The notes beneath the pieces are model-generated. The model saw nothing but the letters and a program-made list of their open reading frames with translations. It was not told the DNA's origin and did no database searches. A stretch of 64,000 nt of DNA from Butyricimonas sp. Marseille-P3923 (lineage in GTDB: Bacteria > Bacteroidota > Bacteroidia > Bacteroidales > Marinifilaceae), in contig NZ_FXXL01000003.1 of NCBI RefSeq assembly GCF_900184685.1, positions 248,001 through 312,000 of the forward strand, in the 5' to 3' direction. The translations under genes and the position numbers were made by a program. The number at the start of each line of letters is the position of its first letter. Position 1 is the stretch's first letter. Below, piece after piece: positions 1 through 8,463 of the stretch.

Positions 1-526
1 CGATAACACCGTCGGCAAGGATCATGGCGGGATTGCGATATTTGAAAGCGAGGTCAAATCCAAGACCCACGAAATCATTCATTTCTTGCACGGAAGCGGG
101 AGCAAGCACGATCAAGTGATAGTCACCATGACCACCACCTTTGGTTGCTTGGAAATAGTCACTCTGTGCCGGTTGGATGGTTCCCAATCCTGGGCCTCCG
201 CGTACAACGTTCACGACCAGACACGGTAACTCGGCTCCTGCCAAGTACGTGAGTGCTTCTTGCATTAGCGACATACCGGGGCTGGATGAAGATGTCATAG
301 CTTTTTTACCGCAAGCGGCGGCACCGTATACCATGTTGATGGAGGCCAATTCACTCTCGGCCTGCAACACAACCATTCCTGTTTCCTCCCACGGTTTGCG
401 TGCCATGAGAGTTTCCATGACTTCGGATTGCGGGGTAATAGGATAACCGTAGTATGCGTCACATCCGCAACGGATTGCGGCCTCGGCTATTACCTCATTC
501 CCTTTCATTAATTTTACTTCTGCCAT
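1..526 (-). CDS. vorB: 2-oxoacid:ferredoxin oxidoreductase subunit, VorB/KorA type (3' part outside window)
   Basis: This is the N-terminal 175 residues of the pyrimidine-binding subunit of a 2-oxoacid:ferredoxin oxidoreductase. The family oxidatively decarboxylates branched-chain 2-oxoacids (or 2-oxoglutarate) to acyl-CoA and reduces ferredoxin in the cytoplasm. Translating the minus strand from the ATG at 526 gives the family opening [17 protein letters not shown], then a [11 protein letters not shown] segment, [19 protein letters not shown] and [20 protein letters not shown]. All are typical of VorB, but the VorB/KorA distinction is uncertain from the N-terminus alone. It lies 18 nt downstream of a small ferredoxin gene on the same strand, the usual delta-alpha order. 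The frame is open to base 1, so the gene continues beyond the window. Confidence 0.9.
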   Translation of the reverse strand, partial: MAEVKLMKGNEVIAEAAIRCGCDAYYGYPITPQSEVMETLMARKPWEETGMVVLQAESELASINMVYGAAACGKKAMTSSSSPGMSLMQEALTYLAGAELPCLVVNVVRGGPGLGTIQPAQSDYFQATKGGGHGDYHLIVLAPASVQEMNDFVGLGFDLAFKYRNPAMILADGVI

Positions 527-544
527 TTTTGGTAGTTTTTATTC

Positions 545-772
545 TTATTCTACATTCATTTTGTAAACGGTAATTACCGAGTCAGGGCATACCAGCGCAC
601 AGCTGGCACATCCAATACATGCTTCCGGATTTACCATCTCGGAGTAGTTGTATCCTTTACCGTTTACCTCTTTTGCCAAAGCAAGAGTTTTGGTAGGACA
701 CGCGACCACGCAAAGGTTGCATCCTTTACATTTTTCTTTGTCAACGACGACAGCGCCTCTAAATTTTGCCAT
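545..772 (-). CDS. 4Fe-4S dicluster ferredoxin subunit of a 2-oxoacid:ferredoxin oxidoreductase (VorD/KorD type)
   Basis: This 75-residue protein is almost entirely a two-cluster ferredoxin. Cys15, 18, 21 and 25 form the first CxxCxxCxxxCP motif, and Cys52, 55, 58 and 62 form the second. It should bind two 4Fe-4S clusters and pass electrons from the oxidoreductase to free ferredoxin. It is the first gene of the visible operon, 18 nt upstream of the VorB-like subunit, which fits the delta subunit of that complex. The start is the ATG at 772. A TAAGTTTG sequence (minus strand, 852-859) could be the -7 box, but I see no good -33 partner. Confidence 0.9.
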   Translation of the reverse strand: MAKFRGAVVVDKEKCKGCNLCVVACPTKTLALAKEVNGKGYNYSEMVNPEACIGCASCALVCPDSVITVYKMNVE

Positions 773-940
773 AATTGAATAATAGGTTATGATTTATAAA
801 TAAATTCTCTATTTCTCTTCTAGTTTGTAACGCATTTACGGGATAAAATTACAAACTTAAATTGAATCTTGAAATAGTTTGTTACCATTTTAACATTGTT
901 TTGCTTTTATCCCGAAATTGTTTTCTTTCAAGGCTTGAAT

Positions 941-985
941 CAATTGAAAATTGAAAGTTGAAAATTCAATTCTCCATTTTCAATT
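941..985. repeat. A/T-rich intergenic repeat, CAATTTTCAATT family
   Basis: This is a run of caattgaaaattgaaagttgaaaattcaatt-type units, the same dispersed repeat found before 2933, 8603, 10844 and elsewhere. Here it runs into the aminotransferase stop codon: the TAA (984-986 on the minus strand) lies at the repeat boundary. Confidence 0.7.
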
Positions 986-2297
986 ATTTGTGGTCCGCGG
1001 CGAAACGTTTCAACCGGTCTTCTAGGTCGGGCATGCGTTCGAGTCCCGTTTGGGATACGCAAGCGCGCAAACCTTGTTTTTTTGAGCCGGTATCCCGCAA
1101 CGGAATCGCGGATATGCCATAATACAGGATTGCTTTTGCCAACTCGCCACCGGAGAATCCCGGGTAAATCAGCGTGAAGTAGAATCCGTCGGCAATCGGT
1201 TCCTCCAGATCCCGATCGTACACGATCTCGAAACCGTATTTGGTAAAGAGTGTTTTCATGGCGTTAGCCCGCTCGGCGTATTCCCGTACCCCGTCGAGGA
1301 TGTTGATGCGCCCCTCGTTGGCAGCTTTCAGTATTGCAGCCATGGCGTACTGGCAGGAGTGGGTGGTTCCGGATGACAGGGTATAGATGATGCGGTTTAC
1401 AATCGTGTACCCGAGTGTACCCATTCCCCCGAAACGGTCGTGCAGGTTGTCGTACTTGCGGTTGTAAAGGGCGTCGGAAATACACATGATACCCAGACGT
1501 TGTCCCGCGTAGCTGAATAATTTCGAACCGGAGATCATCACGATATAGTTGTCCGTGTATTTGCCGACTGTGGCTTGGAACGGGGCCTTGCCCGGTACGG
1601 AAAGATCACGGCGGAAGTCCATGGCGAAGTAAGCGAGGTCTTCCAGCACGATCACGTCATACTTGGTGGCGAGTTCCCCGATAATTTTCAACTCTTCGTC
1701 CGTGAAGCAAATCCACGCCGGGTTGTTCGGGTTACTGTACAGGATGGCGGAAATATTTCCCTTGGAGAGGTGTTCTTCCAGTTTCTCCCGGAGTTTTTCC
1801 CCGCGGTAGTTGTACACGTCGAATGACTCGAACGGTTTACCGATGACTTGCATCTGTGTTTTCTGCACGGGAAAGCCGGGATCGATGAAGAGCACGGTGT
1901 CTTTTCCCTTCTTGCATTCGGTCACTGCCATAAAGGCGGCGAAACAGGCTTGCATGGAACCCACCGTGGGAATGATGCCTTCCGGTTTGATGTCAATGTC
2001 CATGAAGTTTTTCACGAACTTGGAACCTTCTTCCTTGAATTCCTTGTGTCCTTCCAGCATGGGATAGAATTGGGCACATCCGGCACGTAAAGCCTCTATT
2101 TCGGCGTCAATACCGATCTTCGAGGGTGCCAATCCCGGTACACCCATTTCCATGCGGATGAATTTTTCCCCGCATTCGGCTTCAACCATGTTTACAACTT
2201 TCACGATGTCGCGTATCGTGGCATCTTCCATGTCACGGATCCCGCACGCTTCCAGCTTCCGGTCAACGATTTGTTTGTCAATTAGATTATTCTGCAT
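984..2297 (-). CDS. PLP-dependent class I/II aminotransferase
   Basis: This 437-residue protein is a fold-type I, PLP-dependent aminotransferase; its amino donor and acceptor cannot be told from sequence. The landmarks are the substrate-side NPNNP at about 189-193, Asp220 and Tyr223 (VIVLEDLAYF) for the pyridine ring, the Schiff-base lysine Lys259 in SGSKLFSYAGQRLG, and a phosphate-binding arginine near 267. Length is slightly above the usual 390-420 because of an N-terminal helix region. It is monocistronic here. The 2-oxoacid oxidoreductase genes lie downstream on the same strand across a 211-nt gap, so a shared role in amino acid or 2-oxoacid catabolism is possible but is inference. Confidence 0.88.
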   Translation of the reverse strand: MQNNLIDKQIVDRKLEACGIRDMEDATIRDIVKVVNMVEAECGEKFIRMEMGVPGLAPSKIGIDAEIEALRAGCAQFYPMLEGHKEFKEEGSKFVKNFMDIDIKPEGIIPTVGSMQACFAAFMAVTECKKGKDTVLFIDPGFPVQKTQMQVIGKPFESFDVYNYRGEKLREKLEEHLSKGNISAILYSNPNNPAWICFTDEELKIIGELATKYDVIVLEDLAYFAMDFRRDLSVPGKAPFQATVGKYTDNYIVMISGSKLFSYAGQRLGIMCISDALYNRKYDNLHDRFGGMGTLGYTIVNRIIYTLSSGTTHSCQYAMAAILKAANEGRINILDGVREYAERANAMKTLFTKYGFEIVYDRDLEEPIADGFYFTLIYPGFSGGELAKAILYYGISAIPLRDTGSKKQGLRACVSQTGLERMPDLEDRLKRFAADHK

Positions 2298-2509
2298 GAT
2301 TATATTTTATATGATTTATTCTCATTCTTTTAGCATGTACGCGAGTTTAATAAAAAATTGTCATTTAATATCCCGAAATCGTTTTAAATTTGAAGCCATC
2401 GGAGTAATTTAGTTTGATTCTGTAAAGGAGGGGTAGACGTGGCGCGTGTTTGCCCTATCTTCTCCGGCTCCTTTCTCTACCTTAAAAAGCTTTCATTAAC
2501 AAACTAACT

Positions 2510-2577
2510 TCAAAGCATGAACGTTCGTTTACGTTCATGGTACGTTCATGATACGTTCATGATACGTTCATGCTTCG
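2510..2577. repeat. Five 11-bp iterons (TACGTTCATGA) flanked by an inverted copy
   Basis: Five tandem units occupy 2519-2573. The first is diverged (gaacgttcgtt); the other four are tacgttcatg followed by g, a, a and c. The array is bracketed by cttcaaagcatgaacgt on the left and acgttcatgcttcgaag on the right, which are reverse complements with one mismatch. The 11-bp period is close to one helical turn, so each unit presents the same face of DNA. It lies in the 635-bp divergent region between the aminotransferase and permease genes. Confidence 0.8.
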
Positions 2578-2604
2578 AAGATGAGGTAGAGTATGGGTAG
2601 ACTA

Positions 2605-2768
2605 GGGGTAAACCCACGGTTATCCTATGGTAATTCTACCTCAACTTTCTTGCAGGCTACTTCCGGAGAGCTTTCAGCCCCCTTGGGGACGGATGGTGTA
2701 AGAGTGGTAAAACGAGGGGGTAAGCGGGAAAAGGCAGGATTACGGTGGGATAACCGTGGAAACGGGGT
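2605..2768. repeat. Long imperfect palindrome, copy 1 of a dispersed intergenic element
   Basis: The left arm (2609-2650) contains ccacggttatcctatggtaa and ends ctacctcaactttc. The right arm (2724-2768) starts gcgggaa and ends ggataaccgtgg. The arms are diverged inverted copies of each other. Related arms occur at 31052-31191 and 40174-40335; all three copies carry a TATGGWAAT core in the left arm. A 77-codon reading frame crosses it but shows no protein features. With the iterons, this element accounts for most of the 2298-2932 intergenic stretch. Confidence 0.65.
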
Positions 2769-2819
2769 TGAATCGTTCTGTACAAAAATTGTTTCGGGTG
2801 CGGAAATAATCGGGGCAAG

Positions 2820-2851
2820 TTTTTGAATCTGTTATTGTTTTCGTAGTTTCG
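2820..2851 (+). promoter_or_regulatory. Putative Bacteroidales promoter for the envelope cluster
   Basis: TTTTTG at 2820-2825 serves as a -33 element and TAGTTTCG at 2844-2851 as a -7 element (one mismatch to TAnnTTTG), 18 nt apart. The predicted start site lies about 75 nt upstream of the permease ATG at 2933. Confidence 0.45.
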
Positions 2852-2895
2852 CGTAATTAAAACCGGAAGATTGAAATATTGATATGGGTTTTGGC

Positions 2896-2930
2896 TTCAT
2901 TTTCAATTTTCAATTTTCAATTTTCAATTG
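2896..2930. repeat. CAATTTTCAATT-family repeat acting as leader of the permease gene
   Basis: Tandem ttttcaa/ttttcaatt units end 2 nt before the ATG at 2933. Reading through them in frame gives the spurious N-terminal extension SFSIFNFQFSI, which is why the upstream TTG start at 2879 was not used. Confidence 0.75.
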
Positions 2931-2932
2931 TT

Positions 2933-4162
2933 ATGAATCTGGAATGGTATATTGCGCGTAGGTTGTTGAAAGGGGACGCGATGAAGTCCGTGTCGGTGCC
3001 GATCGTGAAGATCGCTATCGTGGGTATCGCGTTGGGATTGTGCGTGATGTTGTTGTCGTTGTTCATTATCACCGGGTTCAAGCAGGAGATCACGGAAAAG
3101 TTATCGGGTTTCACCGCGCATCTGAACGTGCAGCCTTTTATGCCCGGTTCAACGGGAGATGAGGGCGTTATTCGGGGGGCGGACTCGCTGATGACGGAAT
3201 TGAAACGGGTTGAGGGGGTGAAGGACGTGTACGGGTATATCGAGAAGCCTGCTATATTCAAGAGCAAGGAGGAGATTCACGGGATTGTGCTGAAAGGGGT
3301 GGATGCGGGTTATGATGCGGCTTTTTTTCAACGGAATTTGAAGGAGGGGATGTTTCCGGATTTTTCAACGGAGACGACCTCGAATGACATATTGATTTCC
3401 CGCTCTGTCGCTTCCATGCTAGGTTTGGGGTTGGGCGACCGGGTGACGTCGCATTTCGTGCAGGAACCGCCTCGGGCACGGGTGTTCACGGTAGCGGGTA
3501 TATACGACACCGGGTTCAAGGAGTATGACGACGTGATGGTCGTGGCGGATGTCCGGCATCTGGCTCGTTTGAACGGTTGGAAAGCGGGAGAGGTGTCAAA
3601 GATTGCCGTGGAGTTGGACGACGTGGAACAGGTGAATGAAATGGCGGAGAAGGTGGACGACTTGCTTGACGAGCTGGGATGGTATTGCGAGGTGCGGACG
3701 CTTGCCGACGAGGCACCGCAGATTTTTGACTGGCTGGCGTTGTTGAACATGAACGTGTGGGTGATTTTGCTCCTGATCGTGACGGTGGCGGGATTTAATA
3801 TGGTATCCGGTCTGTTGATTTTAATATTGGATAAGACAACATTTATCGGTATCATGAAAGCGTTGGGATACAAAAATGTATCTTTGCGTAAGTTGTTCCT
3901 TTATATTTCAGCCGGGTTGATTGCCCGAGGGATGTTGTGGGGCAACGTGTTGGCATTTGTGCTGGCAGGTGTACAGGCGGCTTGTAACGTGATACATCTC
4001 GATCCGGTGACTTATTACATGGATACAGTGCCTGTAAATTTCAGTATCGGGTACGTGATTTTGTTGAATGCGGGAGTGATAGCCGTGACGGTGCTGATGC
4101 TGGTGATCCCCACGATGCTGATTTCCAAGATCAGTCCGGTGAAGGCGATAAAATTTGAGTGA
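2933..4162 (+). CDS. ABC transporter permease, LolC/LolE family
   Basis: This 409-residue inner-membrane protein has the LolC/E (FtsX/MacB-like) layout. An N-terminal transmembrane helix at about residues 23-45 is followed by a periplasmic domain of roughly 220 residues and three C-terminal helices. The last of these ends in MLISKISPVKAIKFE, the typical family terminus. The family extracts lipoproteins from the inner membrane for transfer to the outer membrane, with a separate LolD ATPase; no ATPase gene is adjacent. The start was set at the ATG at 2933 because the frame upstream translates an intergenic repeat. It is the first gene of a plus-strand envelope cluster. Confidence 0.85.
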   Translation: MNLEWYIARRLLKGDAMKSVSVPIVKIAIVGIALGLCVMLLSLFIITGFKQEITEKLSGFTAHLNVQPFMPGSTGDEGVIRGADSLMTELKRVEGVKDVYGYIEKPAIFKSKEEIHGIVLKGVDAGYDAAFFQRNLKEGMFPDFSTETTSNDILISRSVASMLGLGLGDRVTSHFVQEPPRARVFTVAGIYDTGFKEYDDVMVVADVRHLARLNGWKAGEVSKIAVELDDVEQVNEMAEKVDDLLDELGWYCEVRTLADEAPQIFDWLALLNMNVWVILLLIVTVAGFNMVSGLLILILDKTTFIGIMKALGYKNVSLRKLFLYISAGLIARGMLWGNVLAFVLAGVQAACNVIHLDPVTYYMDTVPVNFSIGYVILLNAGVIAVTVLMLVIPTMLISKISPVKAIKFE

Positions 4163-4179
4163 GATATTATATATGTATT

Positions 4180-4953
4180 ATGGGAAAACGAATTGATTTT
4201 TCTGGGCTGAAAGAATCTTTGCTGTGCTGGCTGGACGAGCATCGCCACGGGGTGATGGGGACGGTGATATTTCATCTGTTGGTGGCGATTTGTCTGGTGA
4301 GTATGGGGATATCCCAGTTGGAGAATCACGTGGAGATGGAGATCGAGTTGGATATGCCGGAGCCGGAAATTATTCAGCAGAAACAGGAGGAGATCAAGAA
4401 GAAAGAGGAGGTGGCTCGCCAGAGTGCGGATGAAGAGGTGGAGAGGATGTTGCGTTCGATGGCGGTAAATGAAGACGCGGTGAAAAGTAATGAGGCGTCG
4501 GAGTCGCACGAGCGGATAGAGGAATATATCAACGAGATACAGGAAGAATTGCGGGGGGATTACGGGGATCGTTACAAGGCGGAGAAAAATAAACATTTCA
4601 AGGAGGATAGTATTCGTTTTAGCCGGGACGAGAAGCAGAGGCTGTTGGATTCGTTGCAATCCACGGTGTACGTGGGGAAGAGTAGCGTGTCTTATAATAT
4701 CAAGGGGCGTTACAAGACTTATTTGCCGATTCCGGTTTACAAGTGTGAATTCGGGGGGAAGGTGGTTGTTGCCGTGGTGGTAAACCGACAAGGGCGGGTG
4801 TTAAAAGCCGAGGTCGTGGATAAGGAATCAAATCAGGATAGTAATTTACGGGAAGTGGCGGTAGACGCTGCATTGCGGTCTGAGTTCAATGCAGACGCGA
4901 GTGCCCCGGAAAGGCTGGCTGGAACGATTACTTATAACTTCGTGAAACAGTGA
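4180..4953 (+). CDS. TonB-like energy transducer / TonB C-terminal domain protein
   Basis: This is a 257-residue protein with one transmembrane helix near residues 25-45. A strongly charged Glu/Lys-rich segment, probably coiled coil, spans about 60-150. The TonB-C-like C-terminus begins at GGKVVVAVVVNRQGRV and ends GTITYNFVKQ. Such proteins span the periplasm and couple the proton-motive force to outer-membrane receptors, but no ExbB/ExbD or TonB-dependent receptor gene is nearby, so a structural envelope role is equally possible. The ATG at 4180 was chosen; a GTG at 4159 overlapping the permease stop would add seven residues. The gap to the permease gene is 17 nt, so they are probably cotranscribed. 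Confidence 0.75.
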   Translation: MGKRIDFSGLKESLLCWLDEHRHGVMGTVIFHLLVAICLVSMGISQLENHVEMEIELDMPEPEIIQQKQEEIKKKEEVARQSADEEVERMLRSMAVNEDAVKSNEASESHERIEEYINEIQEELRGDYGDRYKAEKNKHFKEDSIRFSRDEKQRLLDSLQSTVYVGKSSVSYNIKGRYKTYLPIPVYKCEFGGKVVVAVVVNRQGRVLKAEVVDKESNQDSNLREVAVDAALRSEFNADASAPERLAGTITYNFVKQ

Positions 4954-4957
4954 AGGG

Positions 4958-5008
4958 AATTTATGATTTTGGATTTATGATTTTAGATTGAAAGATTTTG
5001 GATTTGTG
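4958..5008. repeat. A/T-rich repeat, ATTTATGATTTTAGATT family
   Basis: Repeated atttatgatttt / ggattt / ttagatt units fill the gap between the TonB-like and comF genes and reach the start region of comF. The in-frame ATGs inside the repeat are closed at once by stops, so comF must use a non-ATG start. Confidence 0.65.
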
Positions 5009-5707
5009 ATAAATAGGTTGGGGAAGATATTTTTGGATTATTTGCGGTCGGGGGTTGGATTGTTGTTTCCGAGAGTTTGCGTGGTGTGTGGTGACGTGTT
5101 GGTACGCAGAGAACGGTTCATGTGCTCGGGATGTTTGTGTCGGATGCCGTTGAACGAGGGAGCGGATGAAGGGGCGGACGAGAGAATGAAAGAGGTGTTG
5201 GACGCGGAGAATTTGTTTTGGTTGTTCACGTATAACCGGGAGAGTGATTTTCATCAATTGATATATGCCATAAAATACAAGTCGAGGCGGGAGTTGGGTG
5301 TGTGGGCAGGACGGATGCTTGGAGAGAGGATCGGGACGGGACATGGAATTGATTGTGTTATTCCGGTGCCGTTGCATCCGGCACGTGAAAAAGAGCGGGG
5401 ATTTAACCAGTCGTTGGCGATTGGCACGGGGATTGCAGGGGTTTTAGGGGTAAAGATTGTGCCGGATGTGCTTGAACGGAAGGAGAATACTCGTTCGCAG
5501 ACAGGGTTGAGCCGGGAAGAAAGGGCGGATAACGTGATGAAGGCTTTCCGTTTAACGGACCCGGGGCGGTTGCGGGGGTGTCACGTGTTGCTGGTGGATG
5601 ATGTCCTCACGAGTGGCGCGACAACCAAGGCTTGTCTGGCTGAGTTGCGGAAGATCGAGGGTGTGCGATGTAGCGTTGCTTGTCTCGGTAAAGCCGGTAA
5701 AATTTAA
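4988..5707 (+). CDS. comF: ComF family phosphoribosyltransferase-like protein
   Basis: This 239-residue protein has a ComF organisation. An N-terminal zinc-ribbon-like part (CVVCG near residue 31, then CSGCLC) precedes a type I phosphoribosyltransferase domain with PVPLHPAREKERGFNQS and the PRPP loop VLLVDDVLTSGATT. ComF proteins support DNA uptake or processing in competent bacteria; their role in Bacteroidota is unclear. The start is uncertain. TTG at 4988 gives the length quoted, and GTG at 5006 is as plausible, since the first residues lie in an intergenic repeat. No ATG is available. It sits within the envelope cluster but has no obvious functional link to its neighbours. Confidence 0.85.
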   Translation: MKDFGFVINRLGKIFLDYLRSGVGLLFPRVCVVCGDVLVRRERFMCSGCLCRMPLNEGADEGADERMKEVLDAENLFWLFTYNRESDFHQLIYAIKYKSRRELGVWAGRMLGERIGTGHGIDCVIPVPLHPAREKERGFNQSLAIGTGIAGVLGVKIVPDVLERKENTRSQTGLSREERADNVMKAFRLTDPGRLRGCHVLLVDDVLTSGATTKACLAELRKIEGVRCSVACLGKAGKI

Positions 5708-5730
5708 AAAACTGAAATCTTAAAACTGAA

Positions 5731-5765
5731 TTTGAGAGGATTTTAGCTTTTTTTCCCTAGTTTTG
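5731..5765 (+). promoter_or_regulatory. Putative internal promoter before the Ig-like lipoprotein gene
   Basis: TTTG at 5731-5734 and TAGTTTTG at 5758-5765 match the -33/-7 pattern with 23 nt between them. Transcription would begin about 15-20 nt upstream of the ATG at 5789. Confidence 0.45.
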
Positions 5766-5788
5766 TAAAGTTAATATTTGGAAGAGCT

Positions 5789-7705
5789 ATGAATAAGATT
5801 TTTTGGAACGGATTCTGTTTTGTTGCTGTGATGATAGCGTTGGTGATTTATGCTTGCGCGAACCGGGGATACCCGCAAGGGGGGGAGAAGGACGAGACTC
5901 CGCCAAAAGTGATCAAGGAGGTGCCGGAATCGTATTCCACGAACTTTAAAGGGAAGTATATTGATATTTATTTTGACGAGTACGTGCAACTCAAGGAGAT
6001 TAACAATAAATTCGTGATGTCGCCCCCGGCAAAGAAGAAAGCGAGAGTGAGCCTGCGGGGGAAATATATACGGGTGACCTTCCAAGACACGTTGTTGCCG
6101 GAAACGACGTACACGTTGGATTTTGCCGATGCAATCGTGGATAATAACGAGGGTAATCCGTTGGGGTTCTATCGTTACGTGTTTTCCACGGGCCCGAAAC
6201 TGGATTCGATGGAGTTGGCGGGACAGGTGATCGACATGGAATCGCAGTTGCCCGTGTTGGGGGCTATGGTGCTGTTTTACGAGAATCACGCGGATTCTGC
6301 CGCCATGTTGGAATTGCCGAATTACGTGGCAAGGACGGATAGTGCGGGAATGTTCCGGGTGACGAATATAAAAAATACGACCTACCGGATACTGGCGATC
6401 GATGACGCGAACCGGGATAACAAGTTTATGCCGGAGGAGGAAAAGGTCGGTTTTATAGATTCGCTGGTGACGACAATGGCTTTCCCGGTAGTGGTGTATG
6501 ACACGATACGTCCCGATACCGTGGTATTGGAGGGACGTCGTACAAAGAAAGGTGTAGAGTTGAAAGTGTTGACACAGGACACGATCGTGCAGAGGGATTA
6601 CACGGCGTTCGGACCGAGTAACCTGTTTATCCCGATGTTTGACGAGGAGAAAACTCAGTTGTATCTCGTGGATGGGGATCGCAAGGAGAGGGAACGGTTG
6701 GATTTTATATTCAGTATCCCGGCGGAGAATCGGTTGAGTGTACGTCTGCGCGGGTTGCATTTGCTGGAAAAAGAGGATCAGAGTGACTGGTTCCTTGAAG
6801 AGCGTTCTGCCGGCAGAGATACCATTCAGTTGTGGATAAAAGATTCGCTGGTGTACAAGATTGATTCTTTAACGGCGTTAGTGACTTATTTGCGTTCAGA
6901 TTCCCTCGGGAAACGGGAACTTTTTACCGACACGACTCGTTTCTATTTCAAGGATAAACCGGAACCTAAAGGAAGACGTAAGAAGGATAAGGACACGATT
7001 CCGGAGATCAAGTTTATGGAGGTGAATGTCGGGGTTGGCGGAACGGCCGATTTGAATAAAGGGATTCGTTTTGATTTTGACCGACCGATTCACGAAGACG
7101 GGTTTAAGAATATTCATTTGTTCGAGAAGGTGGATACGATATGGGAACCCGCTGATTTCACGATGAAACGGGATAGCCTGAAGATTCGTAGATATGAACT
7201 TGGAACGAAATGGAAGCCGGAAACAGAGTATAAATTAGTTGTAGATTCTATGGGAATATATAGTATTTACGGGTTATATAACAATAAGATCGAGAAAACG
7301 TTCAAGACCAAGGCTGAGGAGGATTACGGGAAGATTTTCGTGCAGGTGAAGAATGCCCAAACGCCGATAATTATACAACTTTATCAAGGGGATAAGGAAG
7401 TGAAAGTGCTGGAAGAGCGTTGGATAGAGAAGGACGGGAAGGTGATGTTTGATTATTTGAACGAGGGGAAATATATGATTCGCGGGATACTCGACCGGAA
7501 CGGTAACAAGAAGTGGGACACGGGTAATTACTTGAAAGGTATTCAACCCGAAGAGATAAAATATTTGCCCGTGGAGATTAATTTGAAGAAAAACTTCGAC
7601 GTGGAGCAGGAATTTGACGCGAGCAAAACGTACAAGAGAGAAGACCCGAGTAAAAAGAAAAATACAGAGAACAAGGATAACCGGAGAAACAGAAACAATA
7701 GATGA
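5789..7705 (+). CDS. Ig-like domain lipoprotein (SbsA-type Ig domain)
   Basis: This 638-residue predicted lipoprotein has an N-terminal hydrophobic segment ending in a lipobox-like LVIYAC at about residue 23. The region that follows (TPPKVIKEVPE, then IDIYFDEYVQL, then a TLDFADAIVDNNEGN motif) is the SbsA-type Ig-like fold seen in many Bacteroidota lipoproteins. A second such unit, starting near residue 425 (RFDFDRPIHEDGF), is likely. The last 30 residues are very rich in Lys, Arg, Asn and Asp. It should sit in the outer membrane or face the periplasm; the ligand is unknown. Its last codon and stop overlap the ATG of the next gene (ATGA at 7702-7705), so the two are translationally coupled. 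Confidence 0.8.
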   Translation: MNKIFWNGFCFVAVMIALVIYACANRGYPQGGEKDETPPKVIKEVPESYSTNFKGKYIDIYFDEYVQLKEINNKFVMSPPAKKKARVSLRGKYIRVTFQDTLLPETTYTLDFADAIVDNNEGNPLGFYRYVFSTGPKLDSMELAGQVIDMESQLPVLGAMVLFYENHADSAAMLELPNYVARTDSAGMFRVTNIKNTTYRILAIDDANRDNKFMPEEEKVGFIDSLVTTMAFPVVVYDTIRPDTVVLEGRRTKKGVELKVLTQDTIVQRDYTAFGPSNLFIPMFDEEKTQLYLVDGDRKERERLDFIFSIPAENRLSVRLRGLHLLEKEDQSDWFLEERSAGRDTIQLWIKDSLVYKIDSLTALVTYLRSDSLGKRELFTDTTRFYFKDKPEPKGRRKKDKDTIPEIKFMEVNVGVGGTADLNKGIRFDFDRPIHEDGFKNIHLFEKVDTIWEPADFTMKRDSLKIRRYELGTKWKPETEYKLVVDSMGIYSIYGLYNNKIEKTFKTKAEEDYGKIFVQVKNAQTPIIIQLYQGDKEVKVLEERWIEKDGKVMFDYLNEGKYMIRGILDRNGNKKWDTGNYLKGIQPEEIKYLPVEINLKKNFDVEQEFDASKTYKREDPSKKKNTENKDNRRNRNNR

Positions 7706-8463
7706 GAATAATTATACTGATATTGGTATTGTTCGTCAGCCTGCCTGCCGTTTCGCAGAGAAAGGTGCCCAACGTGATAGAAAAACTGACATACAGAGGC
7801 TATTACAATTGGGGCTTTATCTGGATTAACGCCGGTGCGGTGGAGATGAGCGTGAAGCCTTCCGAAAAGTACCCGAATGCGGAGGAGGTGTTCGCCGTGG
7901 GGTATTCCAATCCCTCGTGGGATTGGGTGTTCAAGTTGCGCGATACGTTGATTTCTCACCATGATAGCGTGACTTATATGCCTTACGAGTTTTCCCGGAA
8001 GGCTCACGAGGGGAATTATCACAAGACGTTCGATTACGTGTGGGATTATGACAGTAACCGGATTCTGTCCGACGTACATAAGATAGGAAAGTATAAGCGT
8101 AAGGATACGATTGCTTTGCAACCGGACACGTATAATATGTTGTCCGTGGCGTGGAAAGCCCGTGAATTGGATTTTGACAAGTACAAGAAAGGGGATATGA
8201 TTCCCATACGTATATTGTTGGATGATAAGATTTACGATTTATATATCCGTTATCTGGGACTGGAAAAGGTGAAGACGGATAGCGGACGCAGGCAATGTTA
8301 CGTGTTCTCGCCTTTGCTTGTTGCCGGAGATGTTTTCAAGGGCGGGGAGAATATGAAGGTATGGGTGAGTAATGACGAGTACAGGATTCCCGTGATGGTG
8401 GAGGCGAAAATCCTCGTGGGATCGGTGAAGGGGATTCTGGATGAGGCAAACAGTAAATTTTAG
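7702..8463 (+). CDS. DUF3108 family periplasmic protein
   Basis: This 253-residue protein has a Sec signal peptide (hydrophobic residues 3-17, cleavage probably after VSQ). The rest fits DUF3108: an early LTYRGYYNWGFIWINAG strand pair, ARELDFDKYKKGD in the middle, and a terminal ENMKVWVSNDEYRIPVMVEAKI region. The biochemical function of the family is unknown. Its start overlaps the stop of the Ig-like lipoprotein gene by 4 nt, and it continues the same operon. A long A/T-rich repeat follows it. Confidence 0.8.
   Translation: MRIIILILVLFVSLPAVSQRKVPNVIEKLTYRGYYNWGFIWINAGAVEMSVKPSEKYPNAEEVFAVGYSNPSWDWVFKLRDTLISHHDSVTYMPYEFSRKAHEGNYHKTFDYVWDYDSNRILSDVHKIGKYKRKDTIALQPDTYNMLSVAWKARELDFDKYKKGDMIPIRILLDDKIYDLYIRYLGLEKVKTDSGRRQCYVFSPLLVAGDVFKGGENMKVWVSNDEYRIPVMVEAKILVGSVKGILDEANSKF

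Noticed and set aside
177-446. An 89-codon reading frame on the plus strand
   Set aside because: It is the shadow of the VorB-like gene on the minus strand, whose translation matches the family along its whole length.
2510-2577. Possible CRISPR-like array
   Set aside because: Units are directly adjacent with no spacers and only 11 bp long; it is a tandem iteron array.
2593-2826. A 77-codon reading frame in the 2.3-2.9 kb intergenic region
   Set aside because: It runs through the imperfect palindrome, has no family features or start context, and the sequence is explained by the repeat.
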